Assembly (NCBI GenBank): GCA_964036045.1
Contig: OZ038385.1
Coordinates: 17,331,786 to 17,395,785, forward strand
DNA: 64,000 nucleotides
Source: Eutreptiella sp. 'Long Island Sound 2002'
Taxonomy: Eukaryota > Euglenozoa > Euglenophyceae > Eutreptiales > Eutreptiaceae
Direction of reading: 5' to 3'
The position numbers and the translations under genes are program-made. The notes under the pieces are model-generated. The model was not told the origin of the DNA, did no database searches, and worked only from the letters and a program-made list of their open reading frames with translations. This document shows positions 35,001 to 46,168 of this stretch, in pieces. The stretch's first letter is position 1. Each line of letters starts with the position of its first letter.

Positions 35001-38000
35001 CACAGCGGAGCGGCGGGGTCAATGGGCTGTGGGCGGTCGCGGCGTGCCGACTCCCACGTCCTGCAGCCGCCTCATTGGTCACCGAAAGCAACTGATTGTC
35101 CCAACACCATCTCTCATATTTGGGGTTGGGGGTGGGGGGGACCCGCACTGCCCAGTTTGCCACAGGGGCCCTCCCAACTCTGAAAAGCCGCACATTTCGA
35201 GGCAGTCCGCACCCATGCCCTTCAGCTTTGAGGCCCAGCAGCACCTGATCGCAAAAGAGTTCAGCTCTTCTTTGCTCAGCCACTCCAACAGCAAATCCAG
35301 ACTGAATGGCTTTGCGCTGGTACACTCGGCGGTCAGACTACTGGCAACCAATCGCCCCACCTGCGCGGAGATGATGGCGGTGCACACAACTGTCCACCCC
35401 AAACTCAGACACTCGGTCTGTGGCCATGCAGTTACATGACAATCGAAAATGTGACGCGTGGCACGCTGCACAGGCGCACAGTGCGCAGCCAGGCCCAAGC
35501 CAGAACATAGGCCGAGCTGCTGGCGTCCAAGAACGTACTAAAGGACACAACCACATGGTGATGATTCGAAATGTTCCTGGGCACTTAAAACACCACGATC
35601 GTAATGTGTGCACCACCATTTGAAACACAGTGCAGGCTTCTTGCCTGGACACAATCCACATACACACACACACACACACACACAAACATACACACTGAAC
35701 ATGATAATGCTGGCACACCCACCCACACGTGGCTAGACAGCAAAAGGAGGCAAGGTGTTTCTGCTCACCATGCTGTTGGCAATATTGGTAGGCAAGCATT
35801 GCGATTTACCAGGTATGTGCAGGGCCCAGTCGCCAGGCCGGGTTGCTAGCGATATGCTAAGCTGTTTGGCTGGCCGAGTGCTGGCATTTGTGTGGGCAGT
35901 CCCTGCCTGGACACCGGCCCGTCTGTAGAGGCACCTTGGGTGAGACTTGGGGGCCGAGTCGCCGGGCCACATTGCTCGCGACGTAGCAAGCTCATAGGTC
36001 AACCGATCGCTGGCCCGTTTACACAGGCAAATCTGGGCCCAGACAATGGCCTGTTTGTAGAGGCACCTTGGGTGGGACTTGGGGGATCTGCTTGTCCTTG
36101 AATACCCCTGTCCTTGCTCAGGGGTGAGGAGAAGTGAACAGTACTAGCCCTGCACGTCGCGAATACATGGAAGGGAGGAAAACAGAATGGGAAAGAAAGG
36201 GAAGAAAGACCACCGTCTTGGGGAGCCTTGATCAGGATGTGATGGTCTGTCCCACCCATACCCGCATGAGCTTGTGCACGCATACGCCCAGGGCGACAAA
36301 CAGAGCAACGCAGTGATCTGCAGATGTTTGCCTCACGCTGCAACGACCAAATTATTGCGCTATTAGGCACGAACAGTATTGACAGTATTCTTAGACTTTG
36401 CATGACCGACCACAAAAGAGTGGTCGTAAAAACAACAGTAACACGGGGTCGTCATGCTAGACAATGCCGTGCTTGCGCAAGGGGTTGGGGTTGGGGGGGG
36501 GGGTAGTGTGGTGTGGTGTGGTCCGGCGTGCTGAAGGTGTTGTTACCAAATGGCAATAGCCGGGATGCCTTGCATACGGGTAATGCAAAACGTGAGGGCT
36601 GTGTGTCTAAACACGCGCTGTTGTGTGTTGTGTACCTGTGGCAAGGGGCTGTTCCTCTCTCTGGTGCCGGGCAGCTGCTGTCTACGCCGCCCAACCGCCC
36701 TGCCTAATGGTACCTATGAAATTCTCACTGGCCCAAGCCTATGTGCCTCCTGGCCCTGGTTGGGCTGTGATGGGGCTGGCACATGGGCAGCTGAGATCCT
36801 TCACTTTCCTGACACACTGCACCAGACAATGGGTAGTTGTGATCCTAGTTGTGATCCTTCTGTACACTGCCTCACTGCTTGGGGGCAGCGGGCAGTGGAA
36901 CTCCTCCGGTACAGTGGCTAGTCCAATCCTCGCACACGACCTGGACTGCTGGGGGAACCTTGATGGCTTCTGTATCACTTATCATACACGTGGCCAGACC
37001 AGATGTATGCTAGCTCATGCTAGAGGCTGTCTCGGCCAATGTCAACGTGGGCATCCATGCCTTGTGCTGAGTTTTGGCTTTGAGGTTGAGCTCTTTCTTT
37101 GCGGAACGGGAATGTTGGCGCCCTGTGAATCTTACCGCCGTCATTACTCCGGGTTCAGGGCTTCCGGAGAGGTCCAAATGAGACACCGCGTGGACCAAAC
37201 GTTCAATTAGCGTGTCATATGTGGCTCCATCCGCCCCAACATACCGTGGTTCCGCGTCCAAGTGGGACACAGACCGAATTGCTTCAAGAGCAGCCACTTT
37301 AGCGAATTCAACCTGTTGCAGCATTTTCCCCCCGCCGTACTCCCTAGGGCAATGGGCTGTGGGACTCCTGCTTTACACTACTGCACTGCCTTGGGGGGCA
37401 GTGAGCAGTAAAACTCCTATGGTACACTGCCGCATTGCCTTGGGGCAGTGAGCAGTGGAAATCCCGCGGTACAGTGCCGCACTGTATTGGGGCAGTGGGC
37501 AGTGCAACTCGTGTTGTGTACTGCTGCACTGCCCAGGCAGTGCAGTGGGCGGCGGATCTCTTGCTTTGCAGTGCCACACTGCTAGGGGGATTGCTACCCC
37601 CAAACGGCGCGGGTTCACAGGTTGGGGGGAGTGATAGTCCTGCCCGGCTGGTGGTCGCACTCTACGGAGCGCCAAGGGGGCATGGTTGCCCTCACACGGC
37701 ACGGGATCACAAGTTGGGGGGATTGGAAGTCCCGCCCAACCGGTGGTCGCACTCTACGGAGCCCTAAGGGGGGATAGCTGCTCCCAAACCGTGCGGGATC
37801 ACAAGTCGGGGGGACTGGAAGTCTCACCCGACCGATAGTCGCACTCTACAGAGTGCCAAAGGGGGGGATGGCTGCCCCAACACGGCACAGAGCACAGGTC
37901 AGGGGGGCCGGAAGTCTCGCCCAACCGGTGGTCGCACTCTACGCAGTGCCAAGAGGGGATGACTACCCCCAAACGGCGCGGGATCACAAGTTGGGGGGAT

Positions 38001-41000
38001 TGGAAGTCTCGCCCAACCGGTGGTCGCACTCTAAGGAGGGCCGAGGGGGGATGGCTACCCCTAAACGGCGTGGAAGCATAGGTTGGGGGCAGTGGAAGTC
38101 CCGCCCATCCCGTGGTCGCACTCTACGGAGGGTGGGTGTTTAGGCCCCATTATGGAGGATGAGGCGAGGGAGTCGATGGAGGCTGGAGAAGCATGGGGGA
38201 AGTGGAACCGGAGGTGGGTTATCCTTAGCTAGGATGGCTAGGGGCCCGAGGACCCCAAGGAGGCGGAGGCTACTCCTCGTCGTCCGGGTGCGAAACCATG
38301 ACTTGTCCTACCGTCACCGAAGTTCTGAGGCTTCGGCCCTAAGGCTTACCCGACCTGTGGAGGAAGAGGAAGAGGAGAGTGGAATGGGTTTAAATTATTA
38401 CTGTCGGGTGAAGTGTGGTTGGTATATTTACCCCTGGAAGAGCCCCATCCATGGTGGCCGGACGGGGAGGGGCTCTCCCGGGGGTTTCTGGGACTGTTAC
38501 CTGGCCCAGCACTCCTCTTGGTTGTGGAGCCCGGGGGTGGTGGCCGGGGTTAATGGCCTTATACCTTACTCACCTCGGTGTCTGGGTACCATACCGGGCT
38601 GGGGCTGTCCACATGGACAGGCGTTCACCGATAGCGAATAGTTGTGTGGTTTGGTGTGGTATGGTGTGTTGTGGTTTGGTGTGCCGAAGGCACTGTTACC
38701 AAATGGCAATGGCCGAGATGTCTTGCATACTGGTAATGCAAAACGGGAGGGCTGTGCGTCTATGCACATGCTGTGTGTAGTGTGCCACGGCATACTGGGA
38801 GAAGGCAGACGGGTGTTGTTTGGTTTGGTGAGGTGAGGTGTGCCGAAGGCACTGTTACCAGAAGGCAAAAGCCGGGATGTCTTGCTTACGGGCATAGCAA
38901 AACGGGCAGGGGTGTGTGCGTGTGCGCATGCTTTGTGTCGTGCGTGTTATGCAACTATGCGGCGGCTGGGTTCACCCCAGCGTTTGGCGGGCTTTGTTCA
39001 GGGCCGCTCTGGGGACCCCTGCCTCTCTGCCTGCTGGTGCAGTTGCAGCTTCTGTAGGGCCCACGGTGAGGTGAGGTGAGGTGAGGTGAGGTGTGTCGTC
39101 TGTTGTGCTTGCGCATTGTCATGCGTCTGTGGGTCCATATGCGTACCACCCCTATGTGTGGGGGCAATTCATTGCCTACTTGTCTGACGTTGGGCCTGTG
39201 TGTCCATATGTCAATGTTAGGCGCTACGGTTCTGCCAGTGTCCATTGCCCCACCCAAAAGGGACAGGGACCGTTGCACAACGAAAGATGGGTCATTCGCA
39301 TTACGCATCGCGGCCCCTGGCTGTTCCTTCCTTGTCATAAGCTGTAGTGTGACAACACAAGCTTTGTGGTGAATACCATTGCTTTCCAACGGGGCAGTCA
39401 TGGTAATAAAGGGACGCAGTATATTTGCAATCCTCGTTCATTGCGTCCATTCTCTGAGCAACGGACCGAGACAGGGCTTAGGGATGCACCTTCTGCAATC
39501 TGGACCACCGTTTCGCCCCCTGCAAAGCTTTAGCTCCTCCACAAAGGCTTTTGAAGCGTTCAGCAAACTGCGTGTCACTAGCCGCAACCGTTACAATGCG
39601 GATCAGGAACCTCGCCAGACTGAGCACTTCCATGGCCTCTTCTTCAGCTGCGCCCTTGTCTACGTCTGCGTGTCCCTTGCCATAGAGGCCCTGCAGCACA
39701 GCACACTCGTTGTTGTGCCATAGACCCGCGGCCGTCTGCAGGCATGCCTCCGAGCAGTAGGCGACGGCCCCACAGTGTGGGCACACGACACTCAGGGGCT
39801 GTAGGATGTCGGGATGTCTGTAAAGACGTGGGAGTTGAGAGGGAGTTGAGATGGGGCCCAGCGAGAAGTTTGGTGCAGGAAACGGAACGAGAAAGGCTTG
39901 TACTTCCCTTGCCCCGCCTGGGGCTCCCGGACAGTAATACGGTGAGGGGGGCCAGAGGGTCCACTGAATAGAGCCCCCCCCCGCCCCACCAAAGATGCCG
40001 ATTCTCCCATCATCACACCCACCCCTTGCCCCCAAGCACCTGTGTGTTTAAGGAACAATGGTCCAAGTCATTTCTGGGGAGGCACAGAGGGAGGGATGGA
40101 GGGGGGGACGGAGGGAGGGAGGGAGGGAGGGAGGGAGGGAGGGAGGAGGGTTGTGAGCGGGGGTGAGGCACAGTGTTTGCATTATGGGGCATGGCGATGT
40201 AGGACATCCTTCGTCACAAGTCCCCTGCACGTGTCATCATAGTGTTCCCCAGCCCCAACCATGTCCGTCTCCATACCAGAGGTCATCCTTCAGAGGGTTT
40301 TGCATCTTCGGTGACCGCCTGAGCGTCCATTGTCTTACCCCCCATCCCCCTGGGACAGTCCCCCCAGAACACGCGATGATGACCTCATCCTGAGGAGGAA
40401 TGGTCACCAAATAACAGCCCCCCTAGGCATACGCTCAAGGTCAAATCTGACCATTGCGGGAACATTTTTTTCTTGCATGCCTTCGGTGGTGTGGACCTCT
40501 GGGGCAAGTGACAGTGTCACCTCCCCGCCCATCCTCCATTCAAGCCGGGCAGGGGTACATGTGTGCCTGGGACGCTGTTGTGGGCTTCCGGGTGCCAGCA
40601 AAGCTCCCCTCTCCCCATCCCCAGCGACCGCGCTGCTCATGAGAGGGGCGAGGGGGTGGGGGAGGCAGGCTGCAGCAGGTCCTGCTTGCCCTTTCAGCTC
40701 CGATCTGTTTGCAGACATTGCTTTGTGTAGCATTGAATGGACCAATACATCCGCCGCTGGTAACAGCGCAGGTGTGGCCGATGTTGGGAGGAGGATGGGG
40801 CGATGGTGCCTGCGGTCACCGATACTTTGGATGCCAGCATTCGACAGACGGACGATGGAATGAGGTGCATGTTGAGGGGAGGGGGGTAAGGGTTGGAGCG
40901 CATGCGGAGGCGGGGGGTTGAAGTGACTGCTGGACTTTGACATTGAGCATTCAGGGCCCGCCAACACTCACACACTCGTGGCACTACAGGAGCTCCGAGC

Positions 41001-41824
41001 AGCAACGCAGGGTGGCCCTATGTCCTCACCAGTGCGGCCTTCAGGGAAACCCCCCCCCATGAGGGGCACACCGCCTCGGTATGGGCACAGAGGAGACCAC
41101 AGAGAAGGGTGCAGGTGCCTGCAGCCACAGCAAGTGCCTAGGCGAGCCCTTGCGGAGACAGGGCCACTGCCAATGCAGCCGCCCGGGGGTGCACCTCGAG
41201 CGCGACCTCTTCCCCTTCCCAGCACCACCGGGGTGCTGCCGAGGACAAGCAGACCGTGCAGGCAGGTACTCGACAGAGAGATGACGGAGTGCACCAGACC
41301 AAGCTGACGGCGAGGGAACTAGACAAAGTTGTTGGCGCGGTGCTGACTTTTTTGATGGCAGAGCCGATCCCAGGCCTTTGTGGGCCTCTGAGCTGGGAGT
41401 GTCTCACCACACCTCACCTCCCCGCCCAAACACACGCACACATGCAGTCACAGACACTCCTGTCCCACTGTCAGGGTAGGTCAACCCCCCAAACCCGACG
41501 ACAGCACAGCGCCAAGCCACCCCTGCTGCTCCTCAACAGGCACGATGCTGCTGGTGATGGTGCTGCTTACCCTCCAACACACAACGGCACATGGGACTGT
41601 ATGTGGGACGATCACCCGCAACGGAAAGGACGCCGAGCCACGGCCCTGACGGTGCCCAGGGGCCCCTCCCTCACGCAGCACCTGAACAGACAGTGATCAC
41701 AGACCGTGTGCCTACGGCCCTCCGTGACAATGACACAGGGCGCAGCCTCCTTGTGGACAAGGGCCCCGCGATCCAACCCCTGCACGGCAACGGCGCACCG
41801 CCCTCTGCCCTTCGTGCGCTTCGC
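28957..41824 (-). CDS. SMYD-type SET and MYND domain protein (probable lysine methyltransferase)
   Basis: Exons in transcription order are 41824-41682, 39817-39490, 35360-35245, 34538-34389, 33303-33166, 29395-29180 and 29014-28957. The phases match at every join and total 1,149 bases (382 residues plus TAG). The 5' exon with the start codon was not found. The family transfers methyl groups from S-adenosylmethionine to protein lysines through a SET domain split by a MYND zinc finger. Seen in order: the first SET strand (KRTKGRGRCAV), a MYND finger assembled across the exon 1/2 join (CDHC, CPHC, YCSEAC, HNNEC), the core NSFAIR, the hallmark SLLNHSCCPNVF, GEELCHSYV and a post-SET CDCQRC. A further cysteine cluster (CTRADCGG, CNWC) follows. 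It ends without an obvious long TPR tail, so it is on the short side. Substrate is unknown. The introns hold retroelement tails and tandem repeats. Confidence 0.9.
29180..29395 (-). CDS. SMYD gene, post-SET cysteine exon
   Basis: Acceptor CCATCAG. One base completes arginine; the exon then reads CSDSMYEVDWMELYVCTRAD, CGGLMCP and VVCNWCAEYAF. The first cysteine completes CDCQRC, which proves the join over a 3.8 kb intron. An acidic stretch (EDSPEEDFEDD) lies between the cysteine pairs. The donor is the consensus GTGAGA. Confidence 0.88.
29396..33165 (-). other. SMYD intron with repeats
   Basis: This is a 3.8 kb intron. It includes an A/C-rich degenerate stretch (29,820-29,910, 30,500-30,800 and 31,140-31,260) with recurring AAATCTTACCAAAA and CCAGAGGCCAAA. 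A CAATTTTAC..GGGTAAAATT segment next to a C-run (30,315-30,350) recalls the ends of the MITE family. One copy of dispersed repeat R lies at 31,571-31,966. Confidence 0.55.
31571..31966 (+). repeat. Dispersed repeat family R, copy 2
   Basis: The copy begins after a C14 run with TGTGTGACATTCCGTCGGGT. It matches 62,270-62,655 over nearly its full length, including GTTTGACTGTTTTTGCTGTCC and CGTGAGGCCCAGGTG.CCTG. It ends near CCCGGCCGTCCACCA. Confidence 0.88.
33166..33303 (-). CDS. SMYD gene, SET end and start of post-SET
   Basis: Acceptor GTGCCCAG. The exon reads TLIMRALNDVFQGEELCHSY, then REELLENHRFVCDCQ. GEELCHSYV carries the catalytic tyrosine region. CDCQ begins the post-SET zinc site, completed by the next exon as CDCQRC. 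The donor is GTATGC. Confidence 0.92.
33774..33895. repeat. C-run/G-run bounded segment with tRNA-like B box
   Basis: A run of C at about 33,774-33,786 and a run of G at about 33,881-33,895 bound a segment that contains GGTTCGAATCCC. No convincing A box or full stem set was found. Its layout echoes the two larger C-run TIR elements. Confidence 0.4.
34389..34538 (-). CDS. SMYD gene, SET catalytic exon
   Basis: Acceptor GCTGCAG. The exon reads YGQAEWDAAGAVQRR, then ERIFAYAVCPSSSLLNHSCC and PNVFKTWEG. NHSCCPN is the SET hallmark contacting S-adenosylmethionine. It ends in phase 2 before donor GTCCGT. A 14-residue low-conservation loop before ERIFAYAV is unusual for the family. Confidence 0.92.
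35245..35360 (-). CDS. SMYD gene, SET-I exon
   Basis: Acceptor CGCGCAG. The exon reads VGRLVASSLTAECTSAK, then LLEWLSKEELNSFAIR. The NSFAIR motif corresponds to the conserved 'NSF.I' that precedes the catalytic SET core. Confidence 0.87.
36507..36645 (-). mobile_element. Retroelement 3' fragment with microsatellite tail
   Basis: On the - strand this carries the 3' UTR of the element seen at 44,100-45,420 (GCCATTGCCATTTGGTAAC-like and TTTTGCAT blocks) and ends in a CACCACACCACAC-type tail. It lies in a SMYD intron. Confidence 0.75.
37345..37590 (+). repeat. 47-48 bp tandem repeat
   Basis: About five diverged units built on GGGGCAGTGAGCAGTGGAA, spaced 47-48 bases (37,398, 37,445, 37,493 and 37,537), in the large SMYD intron. 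Confidence 0.8.
37580..38135 (+). repeat. 92-bp tandem repeat, six units
   Basis: GTGGTCGCACTCTACGG recurs at 37,651, 37,743, 37,834, 37,928, 38,020 and 38,112, a period of 91-94 bases. Each unit also has CACAAGTTGGGGGGATTGGA and a C/A-rich AAACGGCG segment. Confidence 0.92.
38640..39095 (-). mobile_element. Two head-to-tail retroelement 3' fragments with simple-repeat tails
   Basis: On the - strand, 39,060-38,840 encodes the end of the pol-like protein (LQLHQQAERQG, compared with LHLHQQAERQG at 45,000). It continues through the shared 3' UTR and ends in a CACCTCACC tail. A second fragment (38,786-38,683) follows with its own CCACACC tail. The 5' side of the first fragment abuts another (CTCAC)n stretch at 39,064-39,095. 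The copies therefore sit in each other's tails. Confidence 0.8.
39490..39817 (-). CDS. SMYD gene, MYND exon
   Basis: After acceptor TTTACAG the exon completes an arginine and reads HPDILQPLSVVCPHCGAVAY, then CSEAC and WHNNECAVLQ, giving the remaining MYND ligands. A helical linker with EEEAMEVLSLARFLIRI follows. The exon ends in AAG before donor GTGCAT. Confidence 0.9.
40080..40145 (+). repeat. GGGA microsatellite
   Basis: (GGGA)n of about 60 bases in the intron between the first two recognised SMYD exons. The rest of that intron (39,818-41,681) has no recognised feature. Confidence 0.9.
41682..41824 (-). CDS. SMYD gene, first recognised exon
   Basis: The acceptor is CTTCCCTCAG and the exon starts in phase 0. 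It reads AKRTKGRGRCAVAVQG, then LDRGALVHKEAAP and VCDHCLF, and ends AG before donor GTGCTG. This is the N-terminal SET strand plus the first zinc pair of the MYND finger. Because it starts after an acceptor, at least one upstream exon is expected. Confidence 0.88.
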
Positions 41825-42485
41825 CTGAGGGAAGGGAAGGGCAGCGTCACGCACGCGATGCCGCACGCTGTGCCACGGGGGGGGGGGTCCACAAGGCCCA
41901 GCAAAGAGACTCGATGGGCGCCTCCGTACGCACTCTGTCCCTCACGGCTCAGTTACGGTGGCATGGAGGGGGGAGCACAGGCACCAATGGCCAGTTCTAG
42001 ATGGCTGTTCCCTTTACCTCCAAGATCCAAGATCTTTCTGCAGACAACATAACGCAGGGCTCAGTCCTTCATCCCGCAGGCTACCTCCCCCCTCTTTTGT
42101 GGAGATGCAGAACCGGAAGACCCTGCCCTTGTGAGCCTCCCCCCCCGTAAAGGGGGCCTTCGCCCACAGCCAGTCCGGGGTGCTCACGTCATGGACACCC
42201 CCCGCGCGCCCGTGGAAGGTGCAGAACGATGGATTTTCACAACAGGTTTCGCGTCTTTTGCGTTGCCATGTGCGCTGGTGCATGGTGTTGGAGGGGTCAT
42301 GGTTTCGGGGATGGTGTGCGGTGCGACCGTTCTGGATAACGGGGGCCCTGGCGCTGCGATTGAGGGGGGCTGTGTGTGTGTGCGCGCGCTGTGCTATTAC
42401 CGAGGGAGACCCATATGTGGCGGTAGTGCAACCGGTATATTTAGCCCGGCACCTGGGCGGGGCTGTGCATATACTCGCGTTTGCG

Positions 42486-42487
<2 letters not shown>

Positions 42488-42535
<48 letters not shown>

Positions 42536-42551
42536 GTGTGTGTGTGTGTGT
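42488..42551 (+). repeat. GT microsatellite
   Basis: About 30 GT units with a single CG interruption, upstream (on the -) of the SMYD gene. Confidence 0.92.
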
Positions 42552-42601
42552 TCGGGGGTGTCTGTTGAGCGTCTATTGTTTTTCCACAACCGCGGCGGAG
42601 C

Positions 42602-43017
42602 TGGGGGGGGGGGGGGGTCTGGAACAGGCGAAATTTGGAACGGCTAAATTCGGCAAAACAATAGTTTGCCAAAGTATGCCACGGTATTTTAAGGCCCAGC
42701 GCCATTTTTCTAGGTGTTGGTACAGCATTTTTGTGTAAAGGGGTTGCAGGGGTTGCCAGGGGTTTTATTGGTTGCTGGCGCCTGCCTCTTGTTCCCTAGG
42801 AACTAGCAGCAACCATCCAGAAGCCTCCAAGAAATGACAGCAACCAACCAAAGGCCCATCTGCATAACAACCGCCATTCACACTGTGCTTCTTGTGCCAC
42901 AATCCGGGAATACTGTACCAAATTCTCCAGTGGTGTTTAAGAATCGGTGCCAAATTTTCTCCGCACCAAATTTCGTCATTCCCAATTTTGCACGTAACTA
43001 ACACCCCCCCCCCCCCG
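42602..43017. mobile_element. MITE with G/C-run termini, copy 1
   Basis: A G15 run, then GAAATTTGGAACGGC, begins the element. The other end, read in reverse, has a C/G run followed by GTTACGTGCAAAATTGGGAA and TGACGAAATTTGGTGCGGAG. The whole sequence matches the complement of 54,030-54,395. It has no coding capacity. The subterminal motif TTGGAATGGCGAAATTTGG is present in inverted orientation at both ends. Confidence 0.8.
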
Positions 43018-44027
43018 CCCCCTGCCCTTGCGCGGTATCTTTATGTGTTGAGGGAGACCCTGTTTGGAGCCGCACACGCTTCCCATTTGAGATGCCTCTG
43101 AGAGTGTGCACTTTGCCGCCGTGGTCTTCTTGATGCTACATGCCGGACACCAAAGATGCCATTGCGTTTTTGTTTCAAGGGGCACTCTGCTCTTGTCCGC
43201 CCTCCGTGTGTTTGCCCACCCCCCCCCTGCCCCACCCGCGTCTTTGCTCTCTGCTGGCGTGCGGGACCACAGAGGGAGGGTGGACAAGGGGGGTGGGGAC
43301 GTGAGCACTAAATGCTGGCGCTTAGGACAGGGCCAGGAATGTATTGGACCGGTGGACCACCACACGATGAGCCCCCCGCCGCCCCTCCTCTCCCCCTCCC
43401 GCCTCTTCTAGGAGACTTGTTGGCTATCCCCCCCTGGTGCCCAGGAACCAGCAATGGTTTGCAGCGGAACCAGGGGTTCTTGCGCACAGCCATGAGCAGC
43501 CCTGTAACATGGCGAAAGTTTTTTTCGGTGCGTTGTGCCGGGGGACAATTCTCTTGGGCAAATCAACAACTCAACATAGCCTCTGCCAGCCCCACAAACG
43601 ATGATCTCTCCGATGTGACCACTGCACATCCACCGAAGCCAAAAGGGGGGCACAAACTACTGCAAACAGACCGTCTCCGGGGCGTCTCCGGCACCCCAAC
43701 GCCCCATTAGCCCGCTACACCGCCACATGCCGCGGGCTGAGTCAGGCGACATCGGATGGCCCGTGATGCACAGCACAGAGACCTGCGAAGGGGCCCGACC
43801 ACATTGTCCCACCGGCCTTCTCACCTCAGGCCCTCGGCACCGGGGCACAGGCCAAGGAACATGCACACGCCACAAGGCCGCCCCCATGGGGGTCCAGACC
43901 CAAGGGCATACACACAGTTCAACGGGGGGGGGGGGGGGCAAGCCACGTATTCCATGACAGCTCCATGCATTCGACTGCAGCAGTGCCCAGGCTTTGGGAG
44001 GCGCCCCAACGGACTACGGATGACCAC
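43018..44027. other. Intergenic DNA
   Basis: No gene recognised. The segment is C-rich, with a G-run at 43,925-43,938. Confidence 0.4.
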
Positions 44028-45420
44028 ATTACCACATCACCACATTACGACATGACCACACCACCACACCACCACAACACCACAACACCACAACCTCGGG
44101 AGGGGACCTTGCAAGAGGGCGAGGCAACGACCCTGCTGCTCTGCGTCCGCCAGCTGGCACCACAGGAGGGCGTGTTTTGGGTCGTCCTGGACTCAAATTC
44201 TGCCGTAGGCACCCTACGCACCTACCAGGAGTCCGCGCACTGCGGGGATGGCATACACCACCTGTATGCACATACCCTGGAGGCGAGTGCCTGACTGCAA
44301 CCAACAGCATGGTCACGCCCTCACACTAGATCACCACCAACCTGGATGCCGCAACCCTTGAGGAGCCGCAGATAGAACTCACTGCATGCCGCGCCGCCCG
44401 TACACTTTTCTGCCGCCGGAGAAGTCCCGCGACCACTGCCAGCTGGCCCCGATGGACCTGCACAAGTGGCTACAAGAATCCCGGCTTGGGTGCAATATGG
44501 GCACCGGTGGGGACACTGGACGAGTTTACCAGTGACCAGCAGTGGCACCTAGTAGCCCATCACATGCGGAACCTCCCCAACATGACAGTACCGGCGGAGC
44601 GCTGCGAACATGGAAACATGCAGCTATGCACGCAGTGCTTGCTATGCGGAGGCAGCCTGGAGACGGCCTGGCACCTATGGGAGTGCCCGGTGCAGTCCCA
44701 TGAGTGGCGACCAGCCTAGTAGCGCCTACACACATGGCTGGGCACTATGTGGGGCCCAGAGCTTCACACGTGGGGAGCCCATTGTGGGACTCCATGGTCC
44801 TCGAGCAGTGGTTGGCGGCCATCACTGCGGGCGGCGCATATGGGGCTGGCCAGGCCACACGATATGGGGATGGAGCTCATTCAGCAAGTGCTGTCAGAAT
44901 CACAGAAGGTCTGGCTGGCCCACGCCAAAGCACACGACGGCCTCATCAAGGCCTGTTTGGGGCCCCGGGACATGATGGCGTGGGTGTTGCGCGAGCTTCA
45001 CCTGCACCAGCAGGCGGAGCGGCAGGGTGTCCCCAGGGCGACCATGAACTAAGGTTGCCGTTCGCAAGGGGGGGCTCAGCCCCCCCCCTACCTCAGGCGC
45101 ACCACACACAACACACAGCAAGCGCTCAGACACAAAGCCCTCCCGTTTTGCATTTCCCGTGTGCAACACATCCCGGCCATTGCCATTTGGTAACCGCGCC
45201 TTCAGTGCAACACCACAACACCACAACACCACACCACCTCAACAGCACACCACCACAATACCGCAACACCACACCAGCACACTACAACACCAAAACACCA
45301 CAACACCACAACACCACAACACCACACCAGCACACTACAACACCACAACACCATAACACCACAACACCACAACACCACAACACCACAACACCACAATACC
45401 ACAGCACCACAACCCCACGA
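44028..45420 (+). mobile_element. Degenerate non-LTR retroelement flanked by ACCACA microsatellites
   Basis: Remnants occur in order. The first is an RNase H-like piece (FWVVLDSNSAVGTLRTYQ, 44,178-44,230). The second is a zinc region with CTQCLLCGGSLETAWHLWEC (44,630-44,690), a pattern common at the end of LINE pol proteins. The third is a C-terminal piece with KAHDGLIKACLGPRDMMAW and LHLHQQAERQG, ending ATMN at 45,052. Stop codons and a frame change interrupt the frame. The 3' UTR (45,055-45,200) matches the fragments at 36.5 and 38.6-39.1 kb. It runs into about 215 bases of (CAACACCAC)n, while a shorter ACCACA-rich tract sits at the 5' edge (44,028-44,096). Confidence 0.78.
45205..45420 (+). 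repeat. ACAACACC minisatellite (retroelement tail)
   Basis: About 24 units of the 9-mer CAACACCAC and variants, directly after the retroelement 3' UTR. Confidence 0.9.
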
Positions 45421-46168
45421 GACCATGCACCTGCACAAGATCCAAAAGCCCGGCCTCAAGCGGATCGGAGCCAGCCTCCGTCATTCAGCCCCACAGCAGT
45501 GGCATAGGCGACTGTGAAAAGAACAATCCCCAGGGCACCACCACCGACTTGCCGCCTCCCTGCGATCAGGGGTCAGCTGGTCTCCTAGCTCAAGCAGTCC
45601 ACCAGCGCCATCCATGCGCCCCTCACAGCCCCGCCACACATTCAAATGTGTGGTCACTTTCGGCCCCGTCCCAATCTTTGCCCCCATCTCGACACCGCTG
45701 AGTGCTTGTGGCCGCTGAGTGGCGTGGCTTCGATTACCACCCATCCACGAACTTGTTTGTGTTGAAGCTGGTTGACTTGAAGCTGGTTGACGTGCCTGTG
45801 CCTCTCGCTGACAGCAGGTGTTGCCAATCAATAAGATGCGCCCCCCTACCCAACCCCGAAAAACAGCAACAACATAAGAGCACCCCACGAAGCCCCCCAT
45901 TTGAGTTCAAGGACCTTCATTTTTGAGCAGGCAATGGACAACCCACTGCTCCTCCAAGAGAAGAGAATCTGCGTGTGTGTTCATGTGATGAGGTGTGTTC
46001 ACGGGGGGGGCGACTACAACGGATGCCCCTCTGACCCCGGCCAGGCCCCCCCCGACCCCCAGCAGGAACCCCCCCCACTGCCCCCCCCCCCCGAAGTTTT
46101 GAAAGATAGTTGGGGAGTGGGTCGCATCAGGACCCAGCCAGGGGTGGGGGGGGGGTTAGGGTTAGGGT

